8,851 nt of DNA from an uncultured Flavobacteriaceae bacterium (GCA_945788155.1 CALZKX010000225.1:1-8851); one strand, 5' to 3'. Numbered from the stretch's first letter, positions 1 to 6,735 are shown. The notes: generated from the letters alone by a model not told the origin. Program-made: numbers and translations.

Positions 1-1
1 A

Positions 2-1084
2 AAAATTACCATATCTAAATACTTATCTGATAATATGTCAGTAAGTTTAGCTGGTTCCTATAATAAAATAAAGAAATGGGGAGAATTTCCTGGACTTCCT
101 AAAGTTAAGGTGAGAAATTTAACATATATAGGTATAGACGGAATGTTTAATTATTATTTTTCGGGATTATCTCAACGTAGTAAACTAAAGCCATTTGCTG
201 GCATTGGCGCTGGTTATACTTGGATAGAAAAAGGACGATTCAATACATTTTCCAATAGTGTGAATAATGATGAATTAGTTGGCGCTGGAACACTTAATGG
301 AGCTTTGGGTGCCGATTATTGGATTAATGAACGAATAGGCTTACATATACAAACAACCTATAAACATTCGTTTAAAGAATATCTTGTTAAACATTGGCAA
401 CACAGTTTAGGTGTAGTAATAATTCTCGCTAAATCTAACAACAAGAAAAAGTTAGAAGAAGAAATAAATGATAGAGATGGAGATGGAGTTCCTGACCAAA
501 CCGATTTGTGTCCTGATGATCCTGGTTTAGAAGTATTAAAAGGGTGTCCAGATAGTGATGGTGATGGTATTGCAGATAAAGATGATGTTTGCCCTGAGAT
601 ATTTGGTTATAAAGAATTTGCTGGTTGTATAGATTCCGATGGTGATGGATATTCTGATAATATTGATGACTGCCCAGATGTAAAAGGCACATTTCAAGGT
701 TGTCCAGAAGTTGAGGAGCAGGTTGTTGAAACGGCATATTGTTTTGAAGATTTATTAGATATTGATGCGTACTTTGCTTCATTAGAACGTGATGGACATA
801 TAGAAGTAGAAGGGTTAAAATTTAAGGTTCAAGTAGGAGCCTATCGTAATCCGCCTAAGTCAGCTTACTTTAACTTCCTTAAAAATGTTGGAACAGCTAC
901 TGTGATTAAGGAACATGGACTATCAAAATTTAGATTAGGAGATTATAAAACGCTTGTAGAAACTGAAATTATTAGGCTAAGCGTAATTGATCAAGGTGTT
1001 GACGATGCCTTTATTGTTGCTTACTTTAAAGGTATGCACATAACAATGCGAGAGGCTATTGAAATGCTTTGTGTTAAGAAATAA
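2..1084 (+). CDS. Outer-membrane beta-barrel protein with TSP3 repeats and SPOR-like C-terminus (5' truncated by window edge)
   Basis: The frame is open from base 2, before the first ATG at 35, so the true start lies outside the window. Residues below count from the ATG at 35. Residues 1-133 alternate aromatic and polar stretches (FAGIGAGYTW, LNGALGADYWINERIGLHIQ, HSLGVVIILAK), typical of the last strands of an OmpA/porin-like outer-membrane barrel. Residues 146-224 hold three thrombospondin type 3 repeats with DxDGDGxxDxxDxCP calcium-binding cores. Residues 262-336 begin FKVQVGAY and end DAFIVAYFKG, resembling a SPOR-type fold rather than the OmpA peptidoglycan-binding domain that usually closes such proteins. 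The likely role is structural, anchoring the outer membrane or contacting the cell wall; the exact function is unknown. The gene stands alone, followed by 215 bases without a gene. The barrel and TSP3 calls are firm; SPOR is by pattern only. Confidence 0.8.
   Translation, partial: KITISKYLSDNMSVSLAGSYNKIKKWGEFPGLPKVKVRNLTYIGIDGMFNYYFSGLSQRSKLKPFAGIGAGYTWIEKGRFNTFSNSVNNDELVGAGTLNGALGADYWINERIGLHIQTTYKHSFKEYLVKHWQHSLGVVIILAKSNNKKKLEEEINDRDGDGVPDQTDLCPDDPGLEVLKGCPDSDGDGIADKDDVCPEIFGYKEFAGCIDSDGDGYSDNIDDCPDVKGTFQGCPEVEEQVVETAYCFEDLLDIDAYFASLERDGHIEVEGLKFKVQVGAYRNPPKSAYFNFLKNVGTATVIKEHGLSKFRLGDYKTLVETEIIRLSVIDQGVDDAFIVAYFKGMHITMREAIEMLCVKK
470..706 (+). repeat. Three thrombospondin type 3 (TSP3) coding repeats
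   Basis: Three in-frame units of 27, 27 and 25 codons each read D-x-D-G-D-G-x-x-D-x-x-D-x-C-P, then a G and a closing G-C-(P/I). Cores are at residues 146-160, 173-187 and 200-214 of the frame starting at base 35. The aspartates form calcium-binding loops in this family. At the DNA level the units are related but diverged, with the gat-ggt-gat core most alike, so this is an old protein repeat and not a recent tandem duplication. Confidence 0.9.
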
Positions 1085-1299
1085 GTGTTTTTTGAAACAT
1101 TTTATGCTTTTATGAGTGTTCATTTGCAACAATATTAATGCTATGTAAATTCAGACTGGTTCAATAATTTTAGACTTGTTTTATTTTATAGCAAGTATTG
1201 CTTAGTATTGCAAACCAATAACTAATAATTTATCCTTCTGTTTAGAATTGTAAGGTTTCATTAATTTCATCGAATATATAAGAAGCGACCGTAATACCT

Positions 1300-1860
1300 A
1301 TGAAACTTAGAAAACCAAAAAAAAGTGATGTTCTATTTTTAGTAATTATAGCCTTGCTTATTTTTCCACAAACAAGACAGCCAATACAAATTGCATTGCA
1401 TTCTGTATTGTCAAAGTTTGGACCTTCGGTTATTGATAAAGAAGATCGGGAAAAAGTGTCTTACTCGTCATGGAAATTAAGAGATTTAAAAGGAAATGAG
1501 CTTAATTTCGCAAACACCAAAGGTAAAGTGGTATTTGTAAATCTTTGGGCTACTTGGTGTCCTCCTTGTATTGCTGAATTTCAGAATATTCAAGATTTAT
1601 ATAATGATTATAATAATGAGGTTGTTTTTCTTTTAGTATCAAATGAATCACCTAATACGATTCAAAAATTTCTAGACAAAAAAGGTTACAACATTCCAAT
1701 ATTTAATCCATTAACCAATTATCCAGATGAGTTTAATGCGAGAAGTATTCCTAGAACTTATATTATAGATAAAGAAGGGTTTATTGTGGTCGATAATAAA
1801 GGTGCAGCAAATTGGAACAGCAATAAAATAAGAAACCTATTGGACGAATTGCTTAAATAA
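1300..1860 (+). CDS. Membrane-anchored TlpA/ResA-like thiol-disulfide oxidoreductase
   Basis: This 186-residue protein has a positively charged start (KLRKPKK), one hydrophobic segment at residues 11-22 and no lipobox cysteine, so it should be held in the inner membrane with the thioredoxin domain in the periplasm. The domain carries the redox motif W-C-P-P-C (Cys87, Cys90) after FVNLWAT, and the cis-proline loop SIPRTY (Pro151), followed by the YIIDKEG strand typical of TlpA, ResA and DsbE. Such proteins reduce or exchange disulfides in exported proteins, for example during cytochrome c maturation, but no cytochrome gene is nearby to fix the substrate. The start at 1300 gives a complete anchor. 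The 3' end overlaps the converging glycosylase gene by 8 bases. The fold is certain; the partner is unknown. Confidence 0.88.
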   Translation: MKLRKPKKSDVLFLVIIALLIFPQTRQPIQIALHSVLSKFGPSVIDKEDREKVSYSSWKLRDLKGNELNFANTKGKVVFVNLWATWCPPCIAEFQNIQDLYNDYNNEVVFLLVSNESPNTIQKFLDKKGYNIPIFNPLTNYPDEFNARSIPRTYIIDKEGFIVVDNKGAANWNSNKIRNLLDELLK

Positions 1861-2281
1861 CCTCCCAATCTTCAATTCTTCCATCAATAATTGTGAACAT
1901 TTCGTGAGCTTCAAAACTACTATTGTTACAATACTTTTCATGTGCTTTTATATCCCTTTTTGCAAGTTTTTTAAGTAAATGCTTGGCTTCAAAAGCTATT
2001 TGCCCAGAGGTGACGGTTAAATATTGATTGTTATAACTCCAGTTAATTTTTTGTTTATCAAAATTATAGCCTCTTCTTACTGCTTCAAAAAATATAAAAC
2101 TTAAATAGTGATTTATACCATCAATTGGACTTTTTAATGCCTTAAACCTGTTAAGCTGTGGATGATTTTTATAGCCTTTAGTTTTTCCTTCTAATACGTG
2201 TTTAGCTAATAAGGTTTCTCTCCATAGAGCAACCAAGCCTTTGCTGTCTAAATATTTTGGATGTAGGGACCAAATTCTCAT
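1853..2281 (-). CDS. Pyrimidine dimer DNA glycosylase, T4 endonuclease V-like
   Basis: This 142-residue protein begins MRIWSLHPKYLD and continues LVALWRETLLAKHVLEGKTKGYKNHPQL, which I recognise as the bacterial branch of the T4 endonuclease V (DenV) family. From memory of the phage enzyme, its start T-R-I and its L-M-A-E-Y-R-E segment with catalytic Glu23 match R-I at residues 2-3 and L-V-A-L-W-R-E here, putting Glu22 at the catalytic position. RRGYNFD at residues 69-75 matches phage KRGFNI. Family members cut the glycosidic bond of UV-induced cyclobutane pyrimidine dimers and nick the abasic site. The ATG overlaps the lycopene cyclase stop as ATGA, so translation is probably coupled and the gene belongs to the carotenoid operon. 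The 3' end overlaps the thioredoxin gene. A looser family member with another substrate is possible. Confidence 0.72.
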   Translation of the reverse strand: MRIWSLHPKYLDSKGLVALWRETLLAKHVLEGKTKGYKNHPQLNRFKALKSPIDGINHYLSFIFFEAVRRGYNFDKQKINWSYNNQYLTVTSGQIAFEAKHLLKKLAKRDIKAHEKYCNNSSFEAHEMFTIIDGRIEDWEVI

Positions 2282-2955
2282 TTTTTTAATAAACTTATTA
2301 TATATAGGTTAGTTAGAATTAAGCTAAACGCATAAATAGTATCTTCAATTGGAATTGTGAAAAGACGAATTCCTAAATTTTCATCGTTATTATACCACAC
2401 AACTTCGTTCTCGATAAAACTTCCTGTTAGGATTCCATTTATAATAAAGAAGGGAATAAGCATTACCAAAAAAGTGAGAAAATATGTTTGTAGTAGCTCG
2501 ATATTTGTTTTTAGGATAATCGTTAATAGAATTATCGCATACGTTAAATTAACTAGTGTGTACCATTTGTTGTAGTTAAAAATAATTGTTAATAAAAGTA
2601 TAGCAACTAAAAAATAGCTAATTATCTTCACATTTTTAAGACTGATTTTTTTGTTTGGGAAATAGAAAAGCAAGGCATAATGAGTAAAAACGCATGCGTA
2701 TGGAATACAAATAAAAAACAACCACTCTTCAATTGGAAGGCCGAAAATTTTACTTCCCAAAAAATAAGCTTCATTAAAACCCCAAAAGCCATTGCTAGTA
2801 AAGATGACGTCCCAAGGAATAAAAATGCACATCGTTATTAGTATCGCTAAAAAAAGGGATTTCCAATAGGTGTAAAATTTTAGCTTTGGATGAAAACTAA
2901 AAATAAAAGGTATAGAAACTGAACCTAGATTAAGTAGTAAATACAAATAGTTCAT
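2278..2955 (-). CDS. crtYcd: Lycopene beta-cyclase, fused CrtYc-CrtYd membrane type
   Basis: This 225-residue, very hydrophobic protein has about six to seven predicted membrane segments. Two halves each carry the lycopene cyclase domain signature: LPIEEWLFF at residues 73-81 and IPIEDTIYAF at 201-210, with acidic residues Glu76/Glu77 and Glu204/Asp205 thought to act in proton-driven ring closure. A PWD at 47-49 also fits the family. In some actinobacteria these halves are separate CrtYc and CrtYd subunits; here they form one chain, as is usual in Bacteroidota. The enzyme should cyclise both ends of lycopene to give beta-carotene, without a flavin. Two bases separate it from crtZ upstream, and its stop codon overlaps the glycosylase start by 4 bases. 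Confidence 0.9.
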   Translation of the reverse strand: MNYLYLLLNLGSVSIPFIFSFHPKLKFYTYWKSLFLAILITMCIFIPWDVIFTSNGFWGFNEAYFLGSKIFGLPIEEWLFFICIPYACVFTHYALLFYFPNKKISLKNVKIISYFLVAILLLTIIFNYNKWYTLVNLTYAIILLTIILKTNIELLQTYFLTFLVMLIPFFIINGILTGSFIENEVVWYNNDENLGIRLFTIPIEDTIYAFSLILTNLYIISLLKK

Positions 2956-2957
2956 GA

Positions 2958-3407
2958 CTATTTTTTGAAATATTTAAAAGGAACTATTAACATTCCGAAG
3001 TTTTCTCCTTTTGTCTTTCCAAGATGTTTATGGTGAATTTTATGAGCGCGTCTAACGCCTCTTGCATACCAATTATTAGCCTTCCTGAACATTTTAAAAC
3101 GTTGATGGATAAAAATATCATGAACTGTAAAATAGGCAATACCATAAGCTAAAATACCAAGCCCAATAGGTAAGCAATACCAAACATCTTCATAACTCCA
3201 TAAGTAAAAGCAAATAATACTTACTACAGCATAAAAAACGAAGAAAAAATCATTGCGCTCAAACCAACTATCGTGATCTTTTTTATGATGGTCCTGGTGT
3301 AAATGCCATAAAAAACCATGCATCACATATTTGTGTGTAAACCAAGCCATAAATTCCATTATAGAAAATGTGCCAAAAAATATCAATATCCAGTAAACAG
3401 TTTGCAT
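2958..3407 (-). CDS. crtZ: Beta-carotene hydroxylase CrtZ
   Basis: This 149-residue membrane protein of the fatty-acid-hydroxylase superfamily has all four histidine clusters that hold a di-iron centre: H25-x4-H30, H37-x2-H40-H41, H96-x4-H101 and H122-x2-H125-H126. The length suits bacterial CrtZ (about 150-175 residues). Hydrophobic segments near residues 3-20, 55-70 and 80-95 put the active site at the membrane. It should add hydroxyl groups at C3 and C3' of beta-carotene, giving zeaxanthin by way of beta-cryptoxanthin, using oxygen and an electron donor. It lies 8 bases downstream of crtB and 2 bases before crtYcd, so it is clearly within the operon. No ketolase (CrtW) accompanies it. Confidence 0.93.
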   Translation of the reverse strand: MQTVYWILIFFGTFSIMEFMAWFTHKYVMHGFLWHLHQDHHKKDHDSWFERNDFFFVFYAVVSIICFYLWSYEDVWYCLPIGLGILAYGIAYFTVHDIFIHQRFKMFRKANNWYARGVRRAHKIHHKHLGKTKGENFGMLIVPFKYFKK

Positions 3408-3415
3408 ATTTTAGT

Positions 3416-4255
3416 TCACATTAAATTTAATTGAAATTTCACATAACTACGTGTTAAAAGCTCAATTTTTTTATAATTAGGTACTCTTATTCTTGCATTT
3501 TTAATGTCTAACGCAGGAGTTCGCTTTAATTTTTTCAGCAGTTGTCTGTAGTATCTGTAAGCCATAAACACACCAAACTTAGCTTCCATTGGTAATTTTT
3601 TAATTCCTTCTAGGCCTTTGGCAAAATCTTTTTCAATATCATCAATAATATCTTGTTTGGACTGCTCATTGAGATTTGCTAAATCAGTATTAGGAAAGTA
3701 TGTTCTGTTTAATTCATCATAATCGGTTTTTAAATCTCTTAAAAAGTTTACCTTTTGAAATGCAGAACCCAAAGACATTGCTGTATCTTTCAGTTCGTTA
3801 TATTTTTCTTGGTTACCTTTTACAAATACTTTTAGGCACATTAAACCTACAACATCAGCCGAACCATAGATGTAAGCTTTGTATTCTTCATTAGTTAGAT
3901 ATTTAGATTTGTATAAATCCATTCGCATAGAATTCATAAAAGAGCCAACTTGGGCTTCGTCTAAGTTGTAGCGATGATAAGTATGCTGAAAAGCATTTAA
4001 AATTGGGTTTAAACTTATTTTATTTTTTAAGGCTAATTCAAGGTCATATTCAAATTTGTTAAACAAATCTTCTTTATCAAAGTCATGAAAAGAATCAACA
4101 ATTTCATCTGCAAACCTTACAAATCCATAAACGTTATAAATGTCTTGCCTAATGGATTTTGAGAGCATTTTTGTAGCTAATGAAAAAGAAGTACTGTAAG
4201 TTTTAGTTACAGTCTTACTACAGTCATAAGATACGTTGTCAAAAATTGATTTCAT
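3416..4255 (-). CDS. crtB: Phytoene synthase CrtB
   Basis: This 279-residue protein of the squalene/phytoene synthase family joins two geranylgeranyl diphosphates head to head to make 15-cis-phytoene, the committed step of C40 carotenoid synthesis. Both magnesium-diphosphate motifs are present: the first aspartate-rich site DEIVD at residues 50-54, preceded by VYGFVRFA, and the second at NFLRDLKTDYDE (170-181, Asp174 and Asp178). The START-like SFSLAT segment (residues 23-28) near the N-terminus and AYRYYRQLLKKL near the C-terminus are also typical. Length is normal for bacterial CrtB. The ATG follows the crtI stop by 5 bases, so the two genes are very probably on one message. No GGPP synthase gene lies in the window. 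Confidence 0.93.
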   Translation of the reverse strand: MKSIFDNVSYDCSKTVTKTYSTSFSLATKMLSKSIRQDIYNVYGFVRFADEIVDSFHDFDKEDLFNKFEYDLELALKNKISLNPILNAFQHTYHRYNLDEAQVGSFMNSMRMDLYKSKYLTNEEYKAYIYGSADVVGLMCLKVFVKGNQEKYNELKDTAMSLGSAFQKVNFLRDLKTDYDELNRTYFPNTDLANLNEQSKQDIIDDIEKDFAKGLEGIKKLPMEAKFGVFMAYRYYRQLLKKLKRTPALDIKNARIRVPNYKKIELLTRSYVKFQLNLM

Positions 4256-4260
4256 TTTTT

Positions 4261-5760
4261 TTAATGCGTTTGTAATGATGATTTGGTTTTGTTACTTAAT
4301 ATCTCTTTCACTATTAATTCTGAAGCTAATTTTCCTGAAATTAATGAAGGTGGAACTCCAGGTCCGGGAACAGTTAATTGTCCTGTAAAAAATAGTTTTT
4401 TTACTTTTTTACTTTTCAATTTGGGTCTTAAAAAAGCTGTTTGTAATAGTGTGTTTGCCATGCCATAAGCATTGCCTTTGTAGGAGTTGTAATCTTTTAT
4501 AAAATCATTAACACAATACGATTCCTTGAACAAGATATTATCGCTTACTTTTTGAGAAGTTAAAGTTTCAAAACGTGTCATTATCTTATTAAAATATGTT
4601 TCCCTTAATTCAGGAGTGTCTTCCAGTCCAGGTGCTAAAGGAATTAAAAATATGCCAGCTTCTTTTTCTTTTGGTGCAGAGGATTCATCTGTAATACTTG
4701 GAAAACTAGCGTAAAATAATGGGTCTTCAGGCCATTTGGCAATATCATAAATATCTTGAGCATGTAAACCAAAATCAACATCAAAAAATAAAGTATGATG
4801 ATTAACATTTTTAAGTTTTTTATCAAAGCCAACATAAAACAGGAGGGAAGAAGGTGCAAATGTTTTTGCTTCCCAATAAGCCTCAGAGTATTGCCTAAAA
4901 TCTTCATCTAAAAGTGTTTCGGTATGATGGTAATCAGCACCACTTAACACATAATCACAGTAATGGTTTTCTCCATTATACCTAATTCCATAGGCTTCAT
5001 CTAGTTTATTTACCAAAATCTTTTTAATAGGCGATTTAGTTTTAATGCTAACACCTAACGATTTTGCTAAGGCTTCCATAGCAAGAATAACTTGATACAT
5101 CCCTTTTTTTGGATGAAAAGTGCCTAAGCCAAAATCGGCATAATTCATAAAACTGTAAAATGATGGTGTCGCACTAGGTTTAGCACCAAGAAAGAGTACT
5201 GGAAATTCAAGGATTTGAGCTAACCGATTGTTATTAAATTCTTTACGTACATCTTTCTTAATTGTGCTAAAAAACTGATTAATTTTCCCAATTGTCTTGG
5301 GAGTTACAAGCTCTAGAGGTGATAAACCTGGATTATAAACCAAATCTTTAATAGCAATATCATAATTGCTTTTTGCTTGGTTAATGAACTTTAGGAGTTT
5401 TTTAGAACTGCCCTTTTCTTCTTTTTCAAATGCGTTACAAATTTTTTCTAATGTATCTTCTATCGTTATGAAATCATCTTTTCCAAAATAGACACTATAT
5501 GCAGGATTTAATTTTTCTAGAGTATAATAATCTGAAGGTTTTTTATCAAAATCATTAAAGAAACGTTCAAAAACATCAGGCATCCAATACCATGTAGGGC
5601 CAATATCGAAGGTGAAACCATTTTTTTTCAATTGTCTTGCACGACCTCCAATAGTTTTGTTTTTTTCAAAAACGGTAACTTCATAACCAGCTTTTGCTAA
5701 ATAGCATGAGGCCGCTAGAGAGGAGAAACCAGAACCAATAATGAATATAGATGTTTTCAT
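4261..5760 (-). CDS. crtI: Phytoene desaturase CrtI
   Basis: This 499-residue FAD-dependent oxidoreductase should convert phytoene to lycopene by successive desaturations. The N-terminus IFIIGSGFSSLAAS carries the GxGxx(S/G) Rossmann motif at residues 9-14, with Glu32 ending the second strand and GGRA at 38-41. FDIGPTWYWMPDVFERFF (51-68) is characteristic of Bacteroidota CrtI. The C-terminal FAD-binding signature TGQLTVPGPGVPPSLISGK lies near residues 459-477. The frame stays open 11 codons upstream to an ATG at 5793, but that extension (MFNFFIYLLNK) is not conserved-looking and would cover the promoter-like site, so I chose the start at 5760, immediately before the nucleotide-binding strand. 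It is the first enzyme gene of the operon, 54 bases after the regulator. Other CrtI-family desaturases (CrtN, CrtD) are less likely given the context. Confidence 0.92.
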   Translation of the reverse strand: MKTSIFIIGSGFSSLAASCYLAKAGYEVTVFEKNKTIGGRARQLKKNGFTFDIGPTWYWMPDVFERFFNDFDKKPSDYYTLEKLNPAYSVYFGKDDFITIEDTLEKICNAFEKEEKGSSKKLLKFINQAKSNYDIAIKDLVYNPGLSPLELVTPKTIGKINQFFSTIKKDVRKEFNNNRLAQILEFPVLFLGAKPSATPSFYSFMNYADFGLGTFHPKKGMYQVILAMEALAKSLGVSIKTKSPIKKILVNKLDEAYGIRYNGENHYCDYVLSGADYHHTETLLDEDFRQYSEAYWEAKTFAPSSLLFYVGFDKKLKNVNHHTLFFDVDFGLHAQDIYDIAKWPEDPLFYASFPSITDESSAPKEKEAGIFLIPLAPGLEDTPELRETYFNKIMTRFETLTSQKVSDNILFKESYCVNDFIKDYNSYKGNAYGMANTLLQTAFLRPKLKSKKVKKLFFTGQLTVPGPGVPPSLISGKLASELIVKEILSNKTKSSLQTH

Positions 5761-5795
5761 TTTGTTCAACAAATATATAAAAAAGTTAAACAAAA
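5760..5795 (-). promoter_or_regulatory. Inverted repeat around a -7 element before crtI: candidate operator/promoter
   Basis: In crtI direction the sequence is TTTTGTTTAAC, 14 bases, then GTTGAACAAAA. The arms (5785-5795 and 5760-5770) are reverse complements at 10 of 11 positions. Each arm contains a GTTNAAC palindrome, and their centres (5788 and 5767) are 21 bp apart, two helical turns. Between them, at 5770-5777, is TATATTTG, a perfect Bacteroidota TAnnTTTG -7 element. The only TTTG upstream is 13 bases away, shorter than the usual 17-20, so the -33 part is weak. The layout fits a repressor dimer or tetramer covering the promoter. That the neighbouring MerR-type regulator binds here is inference. 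Confidence 0.45.
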
Positions 5796-5814
5796 TAAAA
5801 TTTAATTAGAATTT

Positions 5815-6720
5815 TTACAAATTTTTAACTAAATCTTTAATGGTTTTAAAGCCTGTTACAGAATTTGAATAGCCAGAAATATCGACTGTTGCTAGTTTTT
5901 TACCTAACAACCAAAGCTTTGTGGTTGATTTCTTAATAATTATCTGGTTTTTAAAGTCTTCAATATATTTTATTATGTCTTCCGGTTCTTCGGGTTTTAC
6001 CGTAAAATACGATATAAACGTTACTTCATCAAAAAAACCGAGCAAGTCACTCAGGCTATTCATTGGCACACTCTCTCCAAGGAAAATGGTATGATAGCCT
6101 CTACTTCTTAATTCATAATTAACAAAAAGAAGACCAATATCGTGAATTTCATTTTCAGGCAAATACAAAACAAAGGTTTTAGTATTGGGCTTAGGCTCCA
6201 AGTTTTGAAGCTTTTCTATATTAAGAAGAATTTTTTGCTTAATGTGAATAGACAAAAAATGTTCATGAGCAGGTGAAATGGTATTTGTTTGCCATAGCAA
6301 TCCTATTTCGTTTAGCAAGGGTAGAAATACATCATAAAATATTTCTCTAAAAGTATAGCCTTCAAGCAAATTCATGTACGTATTGTAAAAAAGCACTTGG
6401 TCAAAGTTGAGCATAGACATTTTAAATGCATTAATTGCATGGTGTTCTACACTACCTCTTGAGGCTATCTCTCTAACATTTGCAGGAATTTCATCGCTCT
6501 TAAGTTTTGCTATTTTGGATATTTTAAATCCATTTTTGTTTAAATAAGCAACATTCAAGAGTTTTTGGAGACTTTCTATACTATAATGCCTTATGTTGGT
6601 ATCTGTTCTTTCAGGTTTTAGGAGATTGTATCTTTTTTCCCAGATTCTAATGGTATGAGCTTTGATCCCGGAAAGGTTTTCAAGGTCTTTTATGCTGAAA
6701 TCGTTTTTAATATTGTTCAT
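5815..6720 (-). CDS. CarH-like MerR-family regulator with cobalamin-binding domain
   Basis: This 301-residue regulator has three parts. Residues 8-75 are a MerR winged helix-turn-helix (FSIKDLENLSGIKAHTIRIW, then EKRY and P-x-R-T). Residues about 95-170 are a helical bundle with the CarH signature W-x9-E-H (Trp143, Glu153, His154), which caps the upper face of adenosylcobalamin. Residues about 180-301 are a Rossmann-type B12-binding domain with ExHxxG (Glu191, His193, Gly196; His193 would be the lower axial ligand) and LGESVP. Known CarH proteins bind DNA and repress carotenoid genes in the dark, then fall apart on light. Position directly upstream of crtI and on the same strand supports that role. 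The usual second glycine of the distal GG motif is Lys274. A repeated half-site before this gene hints at autoregulation. The architecture is clear; light response is inferred. Confidence 0.85.
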   Translation of the reverse strand: MNNIKNDFSIKDLENLSGIKAHTIRIWEKRYNLLKPERTDTNIRHYSIESLQKLLNVAYLNKNGFKISKIAKLKSDEIPANVREIASRGSVEHHAINAFKMSMLNFDQVLFYNTYMNLLEGYTFREIFYDVFLPLLNEIGLLWQTNTISPAHEHFLSIHIKQKILLNIEKLQNLEPKPNTKTFVLYLPENEIHDIGLLFVNYELRSRGYHTIFLGESVPMNSLSDLLGFFDEVTFISYFTVKPEEPEDIIKYIEDFKNQIIIKKSTTKLWLLGKKLATVDISGYSNSVTGFKTIKDLVKNL

Positions 6721-6735
6721 TGATAATTAATTTAT

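Noticed and set aside
435..782. Long minus-strand open frame rich in His, Gln and Leu opposite the TSP3 repeats
   Set aside because: It is the antisense shadow of Asp/Gly-rich repeat codons (gat, ggt read backwards). Its composition is unlike any protein family I know, and the plus-strand frame is clearly the coding one.
1085..1299. Possible promoter or structured RNA in the 215-base gap before the thioredoxin gene
   Set aside because: There is only a short direct repeat (AGTATTGCTT then AGTATTGC, near 1195-1212) and a TAGTATTG that misses the -7 consensus by one base without a proper -33 site. I found no convincing hairpin or riboswitch.
4644..4907. Second minus-strand open frame inside crtI
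   Set aside because: It lies fully within the crtI coding region in another frame, has low-complexity Leu/Ile/Lys composition and no recognisable motif.
5761..5793. Earlier in-frame start of CrtI at 5793
   Set aside because: The added 11 residues are hydrophobic and sit ahead of a normal family start; the DNA there holds the inverted repeat and -7 element.
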